Shown: one piece after another, positions 44,222 to 57,828 of the stretch
Numbering within the stretch: the first letter of the stretch is position 1
Layout of the letters: the number at the start of each line of letters is the position of its first letter
From: Rhodosorus marinus
Taxonomy: Eukaryota; Rhodophyta; Stylonematophyceae; Stylonematales; Stylonemataceae
DNA length: 64,000 nt
Assembly (NCBI GenBank): GCA_029953675.1
Contig: JAMWBK010000006.1
Coordinates: 1,612,001 to 1,676,000, forward strand
Direction of reading: 5' to 3'
Position numbers and translations under genes: made by a program
Notes under the pieces: model-generated
Seen by the model: only the letters and a program-made list of their open reading frames with translations
Databases searched by the model: none
Told to the model about the DNA's origin: nothing

Positions 44222-45406
44222 ATGAGTCGCTCACGGCAGCCGTGGAGGTGAGCGAGTGCGAAAGACCTTGCTATTTTCTGGATCCGTCCGATATCGGTGT
44301 TTTTTTTTGTTGTTGTTATGTTGACGGAGATCGATTCTGGGACTGGTCTGGGGTTTCTAGGTCAAGCACCATTGTGGCCTATAATGTGGCTGATATATTG
44401 AAGAATCCAAAGTTTCCGGCAGAATGGCCATTTTCTCCAATGGATTTCAAGAGACAGGACGAAACGACGGATAATATGTTTTACTATCAGCCTAGATTGG
44501 TCTACCACATAGACGACGCTGCGGTGAGCGCACTTACCAAGTTCTACGCCCAGTCAATCCCGGAAAATGCGGATCTGCTTGATATGTAAGTGCCAGTCCC
44601 TGCCCTAGTTCATAATCCCGCAGCATCCTCATCTTCTGCTCTGGGCTGCTTCTCCGTTCTTCCAGATGCTCTAGCTGGGTGTCCCACCTTCCGGATTCGT
44701 TCAAAGGTGGACGTGTGGCTGGGTTGGGGATGAACGGTGATGAGCTGAAGGCTAACAAGCGACTTACGGTAACGACAACACACAAGGTCTCAATGTCGTA
44801 GTAGACTTTTCCCATATCACAACAAGCTCACCAATAGGGTTTCGAATTTGCTTATTGCCAGGAATTCACGGTGAAGGACCTGAACAAGGACCCAGTTCTT
44901 CCCTTCGACGATGCATCATTTGACGTCGTAACAAACGTCGTGAGCGTAGACTACCTGAACAAGCCGTTGGAAGTCTTCAAGGAAATCAATCGAGTGCTGA
45001 GACCTGGTGGGAAAGCTATCATGAGCTTCAGCAATAGATGCTTTCCTTCAAAGGCTATCAACATCTGGCTTTCGACCAACGATTACGTAAGGGCAACTGG
45101 CTGAGAAGCGAGGCCGTGACAAAACCCACTTGTGGAGCAGGCAGCGTCCATCCTAACTACGACTTGGTCAATTCTCAACAGGAGCATATCTTCATAGTCG
45201 GTTGCTACTTCAACTATGCCGGAGGCTTTGAAAAACTTGAGTCAGTAGATCTGTCACCAAACCCAGGCATGTCTGGTACGTAATTCCATTTCTGCAACTT
45301 TAATGCTCTGAGCCCTCAGCTGATACCTAGGCACTTTTTGTGGATTCTGTCATCCGACGTCTCAGATCCTATGTACGTCGTTCAGGCGTACAAAAAGTCT
45401 GCATAG
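44222..45406 (+). CDS. SAM-dependent methyltransferase (type 11 fold)
   Basis: Class I methyltransferase of unknown substrate. Exons join in phase as 44222-44247 (MSRSRQPWR), then from 44361 (SSTIVAYNVADILKN), followed by four more exons to the TAG at 45404-45406. Motif I region is LLDICSSWVSHLPD, formed across a splice; next come GRVAGLGMNGDELKANKRLT, DPVLPFDDASFDVVTNVVSV, DYLNKPLEVFKEINRVLRPG and GKAIMSFSNRCFPSKAINIW, then YEHIFIVGCYFNYAGGFEKL and a short tail ending YKKSA. The order and spacing match the Methyltransf_11 pattern seen in plant, algal and bacterial proteins of unknown role. The first exon is inferred: the longer open frame upstream has only TTG as start and contains a hydrophobic stretch, so a different 5' end, with a membrane or targeting segment, cannot be excluded. 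Confidence 0.8.
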
Positions 45407-45922
45407 ATGAGGCTACGACGTAGGTCCGCAACCGCCTGATCACTGTGGAGAAGAAAGCTTGCTGGTCCGCGGTTTCATGTGTAGTTTCCTAGTGGGTTGT
45501 ATTATAGAACTGAAAGTTTTTCGAGAGATTTTTCCGGGGTGCTCACGGAGTGCAGGCGTTTTGGAGTAATCGGAAGAATGAATGTGGTTAGGTTTGTGAA
45601 ATCGTGACGTTTTAGAGCAGAAATGAAAGAGAAGAATTTGTTTTAGTTTAATTGGTTACCTATACATGACTATAAGAAAGAAACAGCAAAAAAACTCCAA
45701 GAAAATAGCAATACAAGCGGCTCGGGAGCCCTGCAAACTGCTGGCAGACCAAGCGAGAACGGTGCCCGGAAACTATCTAGCCCTTCGCGCTAGTAGTGCT
45801 TCGCACATTGCAGCTTCTCCCCACAAAGAAACTTGACTCGAGCCCAAAAACCTCGCTGGTTGGTGGGACTTCTACGGAGCCAGCTGGATGGTGTCGAATT
45901 GAACAGGGGGCTTGTGAACCAG

Positions 45923-46777
45923 CTACTTAATTGAGACAGTTGACAGCTGCAGCATTCTCAGCTCTTCCTCCAGCCGGAGGTTCTCCCTGTCCATCGATTC
46001 CATAAGCTCGTCAACAGCAGCGAAGCTCCTCTCAATTTCCTCCTCGTCGTGTTTTAGGTCATCATATTTCATCGGAGAGTTTCGCAGGAAGTTGATTCGA
46101 AGTTTTGCGAAATGCTTCCTCACAAAGTTGCGCTGCTCCGCGACCTCGAAAGTTTTGGCTTCATGAGTACCGGGTTTGATCTGCTCAAGGTTCACAAGGA
46201 GCCTCTTCATTGTCTCATCAACAACGATGGCATTCAGCCTCTCTCGGGCTGGAAGCAAAGCAGTTTGGTCACTCCTACCGGTGAGAGCATAATGGACCTG
46301 AACGAGGTAGCTCTTGATTGCATGCTTTTCTTGCTCGGACAACACGACTTGGGACTTCAAAAAGTTGACTTGCTTTTTCGTATCAATCACATCGCAATTC
46401 AGCTGAGCAGCCTGCTTCATACAACCGTTCTTCTCTGCAACAAGCCTACCCATGCCAGTCCTTGTATTCTTCAACTGAGTGGCAAGCTCCCTATTATCCG
46501 ACCGAAGCTCCTTGACCGTCTCTTCAAGCTTTGTGACGTCATCCTGCAGCAGTTCCGCAGACCTCCCCTTATCAAGAGCAGTTTTCAGTTCCTCTTCCAG
46601 CGCTCGAATCCTCTCCTCGTAGCTTTCATTCTGCTCCTTGATCTGGTCGAGTTCAATCGGAGAAACATTCTCATTTGCCTTCCTCTGCTTTGCAAACCTC
46701 AGCTCATCTCCAAACTTCTTCTGGTTCTGGGCCTTCTTCACATCAAACTTCCCCCGAAATCTTTCAAAGACTTCCAT
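45923..46777 (-). CDS. Coiled-coil protein of unknown function
   Basis: Single-exon frame of 284 aa starting at the ATG at 46777. Residues about 45-170 form a long coiled coil (for example YEERIRALEEELKTALDKG and KLEETVKELRSDNRELATQL); a middle section contains SYLVQVHYALTGRSDQTALL, and a second charged helix ends with ENLRLEEELRMLQLS. There is no signal peptide, membrane segment or enzymatic motif. The charged N-terminus (EVFERFRGKFDVKKAQNQKK) is conserved-looking but not recognised. A top-strand A/C-rich leader lies immediately upstream (46780-47100), as for other minus-strand genes here, so expression is likely. Possible roles such as cytoskeletal or ciliary scaffolds would be guesses. Confidence 0.7.
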   Translation of the reverse strand: MEVFERFRGKFDVKKAQNQKKFGDELRFAKQRKANENVSPIELDQIKEQNESYEERIRALEEELKTALDKGRSAELLQDDVTKLEETVKELRSDNRELATQLKNTRTGMGRLVAEKNGCMKQAAQLNCDVIDTKKQVNFLKSQVVLSEQEKHAIKSYLVQVHYALTGRSDQTALLPARERLNAIVVDETMKRLLVNLEQIKPGTHEAKTFEVAEQRNFVRKHFAKLRINFLRNSPMKYDDLKHDEEEIERSFAAVDELMESMDRENLRLEEELRMLQLSTVSIK

Positions 46778-48516
46778 GATCGTCCTCTAAAACTACCAAC
46801 AAAAACATTCGATCACCCCTCGTCAGCCCCAGCCCGGATATGACTCAACAGATAAAAGGTGCCTCTCTACTACTCCATCTCTGCTTTATTTCATAAAATC
46901 CAATCGTCCCATTCACGAATTATAATCAAGACTGCATCCTATATTCTCTCAAATCCTTTCAATCGTTCCTTCAACTCCCACACTACCACTATAGTGAGTA
47001 GCTCCATTTCACAACCCCTTCCCCATTCCCACTCGAAACCCTCCATCAACGCCATCCTTTAAATAACGGCTACTTATCATCAATCACAGAAAGAAAAACC
47101 GGTCTCCGTATTTCCCGAAAATTACAAGAAAAAAACACCATCCAGTTCTGTTCTCCATCAAAAGTCGCTGTGCGATAGAAAACTCCGTTTCCCCGGCAAA
47201 ATCGATTTTTTTGTTTTTCCGAAAAACTAAATTCAACACGTGGAGAGTAAAAAACGGGTAACATGGGACGTATAAGTCTGCGGCCCGGAAACTTTTTACT
47301 AAAAAACAAAACTTTTTAAATGGATCTCTAAGAACTAAAAAGGGCCCTGCTGCTGCGTTCCCTGTGGAGACAGCTGATCACGTTTATTGGAGAACTTGTT
47401 TTTTGGTTGTTTTGTCACGCAGTCCATCAAATCTGGTCGGAAGCTTTTACTATAAATGGGCTGACGGCTGGAGATTTGTATTACGATACTTTTTATGTTG
47501 ATTCCGAATGACCGTTTCTACTTCAACGGAGAGGCACACAATTGCATCATTCAGCACCCCTCTGGGGAATTTCTACCGGTGAACTCTGAGGAGAATCCAA
47601 GAATTTTTTTTTTGGGGGGGGCCCTGTAGAGGAAATAGTGTGGTTTGTTTTACTTCAAAAGAATATATTGCTAAGTATTCGTTGGGATTACCCCTGCGAG
47701 AATTATGTGGATAGATCTGGCGAAGCAATCATGAGGGGTGATGTGACCGATATGGCCGTATTCACATCCACTCCAGTATTCAGGGTTGATCATTAGTACA
47801 AGTACTGCTGTACTAATATCCTCGGTAGGTAGGTCGGTGATGTAGGGCCGACCTGCACATGGGTGGGCGGGCGGGGGGGCGGTTAGCAGAGTTCCTTCGT
47901 TGAGACCGTAATGTGACAGTGAGCGAGGTTTTTAGAGAGCATTAGAAACGTAGGTTCCTATCGCTCTCAAATGTTTCGTTTTGCGTTCATGGCATTGTCA
48001 ATAGGACTGAACGAACACGCGCTCTGAAGCGTCGTCTGGATCCTAAATTGTCGTTCACTCCTTTGCTCGCACCTGCGGTAAGTCAGCTTTTGAAGAATCT
48101 AAAGAACAGAACCATGAAGCTCGTGAGGCTGCGTGCTCATGTTCTGGATTCTGGAAACATGTTTGTTTATCTGGTTCATCATTCCGTCGGACAAAAAGTG
48201 ATCTTCTGAAACGGAGATGGCCGGAAAACTGCGTACATTATTGTCGTCAATCGTTTCACCAATGCGTGCAAAAGACGCTGAACAGCAATATTGTAGATAT
48301 TCACAACAGACGGCTGGTTTGTGTGACCTTAAGTACCAGAAGACTACGGAGCAGCAGTCTCGATCGCGTTGAAAGAGTTGTTTTTTTTGTCTTCGTCGAT
48401 TACATATTGGAATCCTGATGTAAGCTCTCTATACACAGATCAACCATCTGCGCTTCGTGCAATGGCGACGTCGGTACGAGACACAGAGGTATTGCATTCA
48501 ATAGCATTCACCGCAT
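46778..48516. other. Spacer between coiled-coil and sulfotransferase genes
   Basis: No supported gene. The proximal part is the A/C-rich leader of the minus-strand coiled-coil gene. Around 47.80-47.82 kb there is a short palindromic stretch with three GTAC words, followed by ggtaggtaggtcggt and a G-rich run. Confidence 0.5.
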
Positions 48517-49775
48517 CTATGTATGATAGAAGTCCTCCCATACAGGTAAGTCATCCCTTCCATAGAGATGCAGCACGAGTCGTCGAAGCATTCGACTAGA
48601 ATCTAAGTAGAGCTCTGTGTGCAGTTTGTTGCCTATGTAAGTCTTATCGTCCAGGCTGAGTCGCTCCAGGTTCTCGCAGTTTTCGCAAGGTTGCGAGTTG
48701 ACTTCTTTCAGCTCCTCATCTGGATCCACTTCAAGGGTCCTTCCAAATGCAGCTAAGCACGGCGCAATGTGCTGGACTTCGCTCTTGAAGTCGTCTGCCA
48801 GCTGCTCGTACATGACAACACAAAAGCTCTCCGGGGGGAAGTATTTGAACCTTTTTTGGGCACGAAAAATTCTGCTGAGTGAGAAGAGCGCATACGGCCC
48901 ATCATAGAACACAAATCAAGACCTCGCACGGATTCGCTCTCTTTAAATACTCCGGATTCCTAGACTAGAGAGAGAGATCCACGAAAACAGTTGTTTTTGG
49001 ACTACAGTACTGATGCTCAAACTTACCAATGCAGCAGCATTGGCGCGTAGATGCCATGTGAGAAAATCTGCTGGAGTCCAGTTATATGTCTGGCAACTAT
49101 TTTGTTTTCCTCAATGTTGACCTTAGCGTCTTTGTAGAACTCGGCATTCCTAGTCATGCATTGTTTGAGCAATTGCAGGGGGCCATCTTGCTGGTTCATA
49201 CAGTCCACGATGATAGCTGGTATGTACTTGACCATCAAGCTGTACGAATAGTCAAAATCCTTGAATGCCCGTCCATGTAGTTCTTCTGCGAGAAACTGCG
49301 CGTGGATATGTTTGTACCAAGAGTATGCTCGCGCAGCTGGATCTCGGAAGGATATAATAAAGCGCACCCGCTCAGGGTCCACGGTATTCAACATTCTTGG
49401 TGGCACGTAGCTTGCAGCTGCATAGTCTGGAGTAGCATCTATTCCGAGGTCCTCCGAAGTGTTCCTTACACCGTAGCCGCCTGAGTACCATTCAAGCCCG
49501 CGGCCGAACTCCACGTCAAAGAAATGTGGTTCCTTCCGTCTCCACTTGGGTTCGGTGATTCCCTCCGCCATCCGTATGTCCAGAGTTCTGTGAAACGCCA
49601 GAAATACCCATAACGCAGAAGAACCGGCCTTCTGAACCCCGATAAAGAACAACTCCGGACAGAGATGATCCCCAATCCTCCTTCGCGTACAAACATTATC
49701 CCGAGCACCGAATACTGCAACCTCAACAAGAATACCAAGCCCCAGTAGCACCCCGAGCAGTCTCTTTCGATTCAT
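48517..49775 (-). CDS. Golgi-type carbohydrate sulfotransferase
   Basis: Type II membrane protein predicted to transfer sulfate from PAPS to glycans in the Golgi, a suitable activity for sulfated algal polysaccharides (that use is inferred). The ATG at 49775 gives MNRKRLLGVLLGLGILVEVA, a signal anchor. The 5'-phosphosulfate loop is PELFFIGVQKAGSSALWVFL (residues about 40-57) and the 3'-phosphate region is RVRFIISFRDPAARAYSWYK, both family hallmarks. The C-terminal exon carries KRFKYFPPESFCVVMYEQLA and a Cys pair (QPCENCENL). One intron: exon 1 ends in LLH-TG with donor gtaagt near 49025, and the best in-phase acceptor is cactcag before CAGAATTTT near 48860, giving a roughly 160-bp intron. The family position after that splice normally has Trp and here reads Cys, so the acceptor is tentative. 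About 370 aa. Confidence 0.85.
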
Positions 49776-50748
49776 CTGCTTCGCGATCGACTGGTTAATA
49801 AACAAAACGAAAACACACTGCCTCCAGGACCCCACCACTACAGACGACAAAAACCCGGGCAGTCAGCTCACCCAACCATCGCGTAGATTTTTATCCTAAA
49901 CCCGGCATAGTACAGCGTGAGTTCATACCACAGAAAAAAGAAGCCTTCCGTTAGATAAATGACCTCCAGGTCAACAGTTCGAGTAGTCCGAGATTAGCTC
50001 CTCTGCTGCAACCCCAACCTTCCGGACTAGGTTTTAAAGAGAAGATCCTCTTCACGAAGTAAGTCGTAAGCCTCGGTCAACTTAGTACAAGTAAAACCTG
50101 TATAAATAAAATAATTGAGTCATTGTACGTCCGGAAAAGGTACTATATCACCAAAGACTCGTCCGTTCTTAGTACAAGCTCCAGACATGTATTACTAAAA
50201 TAATTAAATACAATGTGTACCGTAGTAATGTACTATGTACGAAAACCGTTTACACGACAACGTATGAACTAGTACAGAATACTATTCTGTATAGATAAAT
50301 ATTTTTTGTGTATTGTACAAGTATTTTTTTTGGCCCTAAGAACTGATCCAGCTCTCGGAGGGTGACTATTAAAAAACTATTTTCACTTCAGATAAACTGA
50401 TAAGATTGTATTTTGGAAATATTAAATGTTTTTATCGTGTGACAGGAATATTTAGATGTCACCAACGGTGGTGGATTTGTTCAGTACTGGTACCCGGTAC
50501 TGATGCTAAGTTGGTCGGGTAGGGCCTGAGGGTGTTTGGAGAGAGTGGCTTGACTTTGTTGATCATTGTCTTAGGGGCTAATGTGTTAGGTCTTATCGAG
50601 TAAAAAACAGTTTGGTCTGCTCGAATCCTCCCTAAGCAGTGTAGCTTCTATTTGTGCGACGTGGAGGGGTGCGTTGGGTTCGCGTTTTAGGTAGGAGGCT
50701 TGTGACTTTTGTAATTGCTAGGTGAGCTTCAGTTTTTGAGGATTCGAA
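49776..50748. other. GTAC-rich, A/T-rich spacer and G/T-rich leader
   Basis: No gene. Positions about 50080-50510 contain twelve GTAC words in about 430 bp, many in small inverted contexts (agtacaag, ttgtac, actatgtac). From about 50510 to 50748 the top strand turns G/T-rich, the leader of the PH-domain gene. Confidence 0.65.
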
Positions 50749-51477
50749 ATGACGACGGACCTGCATTTAACAAAAGGATGGGTCACGGTGAAGTCGCTTG
50801 CGGGGAAGGAAAGGAGGTGGATGGTTCTGCGAAATGTTATGCTCAGTTGCTTCGACTCGGATGTGAGTTGCGAGCATATTCTGAAATACATTGATTGCGG
50901 AAAATATTGCTCGCTGAACATTGTAATTGTTTGGAGTTTTCTATCATAACCTTAGTTTCACATTGATTCGTTGTCTTGTTTGCAGGATTCACTCCAGTCC
51001 ACGTGCTTGTGGTCGATCTGCATTGAGAATGGAAAAGTCAACGCGTATACTACAACTCACACCTTCAAGATCGTAGTGATGCCGAAAGTTACCCGTTTCA
51101 CAGTAGGCTCGGCGAAGGAATTTAATGAGTGGACTGATGCGCTCAAGGCCGTTCCAACGAAGATCCGAGAGATAAGCCGCGGCGTCTCAAGTATTGATTC
51201 CTCTGTGCTTCAAGATGTTCATGAACCTGAAAAGCAGAATGATCCAACTCACTCCGAGATTCAAAATGAGGCCAGTCAGAGTCACGATTCGTAAGTATTA
51301 ACCTGCTCGTCAAATTGGGTGAAGTGGGAAAGCTGTATTAACCAGTCGTCCCCAAAAACGACGTTAAACTTGTGCAGGACGTCAGGCAGGCCACCAGGGC
51401 ACCAACGCAAGAAGTCCTTGGGCGGTTTAATATCACACATACGTCTACCATCGTCCTCGGGAGACCCGTCAACCTAA
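50749..51477 (+). CDS. PH-domain protein
   Basis: Pleckstrin-homology protein likely binding phosphoinositides or a protein partner at membranes. Exon 1 (50749-50862) encodes MTTDLHLTKGWVTVKSLAGK, then ERRWMVLRNVMLSCFDSD; the donor gtgagt follows. The second exon starts after tttgcag at about 50986 with DSLQSTCLWSICIENGKV, then TTHTFKIVVMPKVTRFTVG and AKEFNEWTDALKAVPTKI. This gives the seven-strand core with the invariant Trp in the C-terminal helix (NEWTDAL). The remainder is a polar tail. The third exon after an 80-bp intron can be read in phase to TAA at 51475 (RPPGHQRKKSLGGLI...); a different frame is open to 51686, so the C-terminus is uncertain. About 190-200 aa. PH identity rests on KGW, the basic RRW..L strand and the final Trp. 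Confidence 0.75.
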
Positions 51478-51830
51478 CCCGTTTGCTCGGGAGGGGTGGA
51501 CTGCCCTCGGAAACTGAGCCTTCCGAGAGCTCACGAGTTGCTGCGACTTTCGATGGTAGGGGAGACGGTGCGCTGAGGAAAACGCTTTTCAGTGTTCATA
51601 TTTTGCGAGGTTCTCAAGCACGGGAAGTTCACAGCCCTTCTATTTGCAAGAGCGACTCTTTCTCGCCTTTTCCGAAAGAGGATTGATCGTAGCTTTTGCT
51701 GGGTTTTCTTTTTCCGATTACTATCTCTTTGCTTGTTTTATACACATGTCCTCGATATCGAGTAGCGTGGAAACGGTTCTATTGTCATTAATCGTACTTG
51801 TCAAAAATTTCTCATTCCATAAAGGTTTAG

Positions 51831-54619
<2,789 letters not shown>

Positions 54620-55742
54620 GTTTGCAACATCCCGTCTCACACGGGAAAAAAAGAAAAACTACCCCAGAACTGGGGAAGTGGGGGCGGGGAGAGAACACCC
54701 GAACAAAACCACTGCCCGTGTACAAAACAAACCCAACAAAATCAAAAAACAGACCAAAACACCTTTCAACTCATCACATCCATCGCTCTTCACACAAGGT
54801 ATTGGTCCATGCCTCCATTCACTCTCTCTCTCTCTCTCTCTCTCTTCCAGAGAGAACCCTCTAGGCTTTATATACCCTCTCTAACTCTTTCCACCAAAAG
54901 TCTCCCATCATTGAATGAAAGATAACTCTGACTCATACCATCAAACCAAAAAAAAAAAAAAAACCACCCGAAAAATAAAATAAAATAATCCTTAGGCCAC
55001 TATCTTACCAGGCCGCATACCCCTTAGGTTTATTAGTCACTTAGTTGGGAGCAATTAATATTATTGAAATACTTAGCAAAAAATGTTTAGATAAGAGGAT
55101 CCTGACGTCCTACCCCTATTCGCAGACAGAATTTCTGCAAGAGTTCATGGACAGTCTGTCCTTCTATTATAAAGATTGATCCATATAAAATGATTGATAT
55201 TTAATATATCTTTGGAAAAGAGGTTTGAGGGCTTGGGGTTGGCGGTTCGGAATTCTTTCGTAAAGCGCTTGTGGACGGGCTGTGGTTTGTCTTGGAATGT
55301 TGGACCTAGAAAACCCTATACCTTAGCATGTATAGAGCCCCTTACGAACTTCTCGTGAGAGAATGCGTAACCTGAATGCCAAGGCTTCGTTGAGGTTCCG
55401 GCTCTGGTTCTGTCCCGTGCTGTGGGACATAAAGGGAATCCTGTTAATCGACGGTTTCAGGCTTGGGAAGCTGGGACACGGACTAAACAAGGTATGATGC
55501 GGATGACGTCTCTCATCCTACGCTTAAGGCTTCGTTTCTAAGAGCTAGTGGGAGACGATTAACGATAACCTGTAGTGTCTTAACGTCACCCTCCCCCCAA
55601 AAACCTCCTTCCTTGCCGTCTAATGTGTCGGGTCGTTACCTGGGACAGGACATCATGTCCATCAGGAGAAGCATAATTTGCGGGCTGCAGGAAGAGAGGA
55701 TGGTGGGATTTTCCTAGGAAAGGTTGTTCTGAGTGAGAGACG
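54620..55742. other. Divergent promoter region between MYST and eIF2B-gamma
   Basis: About 1.1 kb between divergent genes, with no other gene seen. The MYST side (54620-54960) is A/C-rich on the top strand and includes a CT microsatellite and an 18-base poly-A. The middle (54.96-55.25 kb) is A/T-rich. Confidence 0.65.
54822..54845. repeat. (CT)n microsatellite
   Basis: Uninterrupted CT dinucleotides about 200 bp upstream of the MYST start; on the sense strand of that gene this reads as a GA run. Confidence 0.9.
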
Positions 55743-57655
55743 ATGGATGCTGGTGCAGAAGCTGCACTTGACTTGAACCACAAGGACTCTGCGGTTAAGC
55801 CACAGAGGCCTGGCTTGGATGCGGTGATCCTCGCTCTCGGAGAAGCAGATTCTGGTCTTGACGTTTTGGCCCGGGATATACCGCGAGCGCTGTTGCCGTT
55901 GGGTAATCGACCTCTTCTTTTCTACACTCTTCTTGCTTTAGAGCGATCCGGTGAGTCGAATCGATTGCGAACCTACCGCATTCCTTGTCCGAGTGCTGAC
56001 CCATAGTTCGCACGGTGACGCAGGTTTTGATCAGGCTCTTGTTGTAACCTCTAAAAAGTGGGCCTACGGGGTTTCATCATACGTTGATGAGCTATACGTT
56101 CTGGACCCGCTTGTTCGAAGCTACAGAGATTCCGTAGATCACCGTACGGAGCCTACATCTTCATTCTCGGTTGTGACTTATCCGGTTGAGGATCAAGTGG
56201 GTACTGCAGAGGCGCTCAGACAGGTGCGGTTTGAATGGACAGATTTCAAAGGCCCTCATGTCTTAGCCTTCTGAAACCATGTCTTATGCATTTTCTGTAG
56301 GCCAGCTCCAGGCTTGAAGGCGACATGTTGGTACTCACTGATGACCTAGTGACCACAGATCTTCAGATATATAAAATAGCGGATGTGCATAGAGCGACAG
56401 ACTCTAGTCTCACCCTGAGCTTTCTAGGTCTCCCGAGCAAGGCAAAGTCCAGGGATTCCAAGTCGAAATCCAAAGGAGACCCGACAGTTTCTGAATGCGT
56501 CGCGTTTGGGGTGCCTGTAGACGGGACATCTCGTGATGGACTAGCTCGCGTCCTTGCTATTCAACCCGACGCAGATGCGTACGACTCGTTCTACGTTCCA
56601 GGTTAGTTTGTAAGGATTGTAAACTTGTTTGAACTCTCGCCCCGCCGAGTTACCTGAAACCCTCCAACCGCTTAAAATTTTGTCCAATGTACCTTAGGGA
56701 ATCACCTTCGTCTCTTCCCAGACTTGAGAGTCCGACGAGATGTCAAAGATTCTCATCTGTACATTCTTTCCCACTTTGCTGTCGATCTGCTTGTGAAGGA
56801 AAAGTCTCTATCTTCCTTGAGCAGAGACTTTGTTCCGTTCCTTGTCCGCAAGCAGCATAAACTAGGGTTCGCAACGCAAGGTACGGCTTCATATAGAAAA
56901 TCCCGGAATGTCATAGCCGAAGCTTTCTGGCTGAGAACATGGAGATGTTACTGACATTTACAGGAGAGGAAGGCCATGAAAATTATCGGATTCGACAGCA
57001 CCAGATCCGCGCAACCAAGGAGGACCCAGTAGTCTGCACATCGTTCGAGGTCGGAGATGACTTTGCAATGAGAATCGACAGTATTGCGGACTACACGGCG
57101 GCAAACAGAATGCTTGTCTCCGGAGCTGTTCCTTATGTCGACGATTTGCTGCAGAGGTTGGTTTATGTATCGCTGTCATACAACGAGGAACCATGGGAAG
57201 GTGGTTTGTTATTCATCGCGAACTTTGCCTTTTTCATGCGTGACTAGGCATGGGTTTGTCCCAGGTCAGAACACGAAGATCGGTGGAGACTGTTGTATAG
57301 GAAAGAACGTGACAGTTGGAGACAAGAGCATAATCCAGAAGTCCACGATTGGAAGCAACACCAAGATTGGAAGTTCCGTGAAGATAACTAACTGCATCGT
57401 GATGGATCATGTCAGCATCGCAGACGGATGTACCATCAGCGGAGGTGTCATAGGAACTAACGTACAGATTCGTGAAAAGTATGTCTTCCCAACCAGTTGG
57501 ATTTTCTCCCTTTCGAATTGGTTTCTAAACACTGCGTGTTGATGGATCCTCCAAGGAGCTCCCTAAAAGAGTGCATCGTTGCGTCTACGGTGAACATTGG
57601 GAGCAATGAGGACCTGCGAAATGAAATTCTTGAACCTGAAGCAGGCGTGCTCTAA
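55743..57655 (+). CDS. EIF2B3: Translation initiation factor eIF2B subunit gamma
   Basis: Part of the catalytic gamma-epsilon sub-complex of eIF2B, the guanine nucleotide exchange factor for eIF2. At least seven exons; exon 1 is 55743-55950, joined after a 73-bp intron to 56024 in phase. The N-terminal nucleotidyltransferase-like domain contains DIPRALLPLGNRPLLFYTLL, FDQALVVTS, DQVGTAEALRQ and GDMLVLTDDLVTTDLQIYKI; then DSHLYILSHFAVDLLVKEKS and DFVPFLVRKQHKLGF, typical of gamma rather than epsilon. The left-handed beta-helix hexapeptides follow: GFVPGQNTKIGGDCCIGKNV, KSIIQKSTIGSNTKIGSSVK, CIVMDHVSIADGCTISGGVI and SLKECIVASTVNIGSNEDL, ending EPEAGVL. There is no W2/HEAT domain, which excludes epsilon. 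The stop is TAA at 57653-57655. The N-terminus has about 24 extra residues before the family block. Confidence 0.92.
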
Positions 57656-57828
57656 GAAGACATAGTGCCATACACCTGACGGACGGATCAAATAATGGGC
57701 ATCGCTGTACGGGCTCCAAGCGTTGAAGTGGCCATGGTCCATGCCAAGCGGAGTACGAGTACGCCACACTGGGTTAAAATACATTAACAAGTATGTAGAG
57801 TTCTCTATTCACAAATATGACTATTTCC

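Noticed and set aside
43996..44360. Long open frame upstream of the methyltransferase
   Set aside because: It has only TTG as start; a spliced ATG exon at 44222 joins exactly in phase, so the upstream part is probably leader and intron. A longer 5' end remains possible.
46112..46843. 243-codon plus-strand frame
   Set aside because: It is the antisense shadow of the minus-strand coiled-coil gene, which has the normal heptad composition and an A/C-rich leader on the top strand.
55743..57655. Assignment as eIF2B epsilon
   Set aside because: There is no C-terminal W2 domain, and the mid-region DFVPFLVRKQ block and length fit the gamma subunit.
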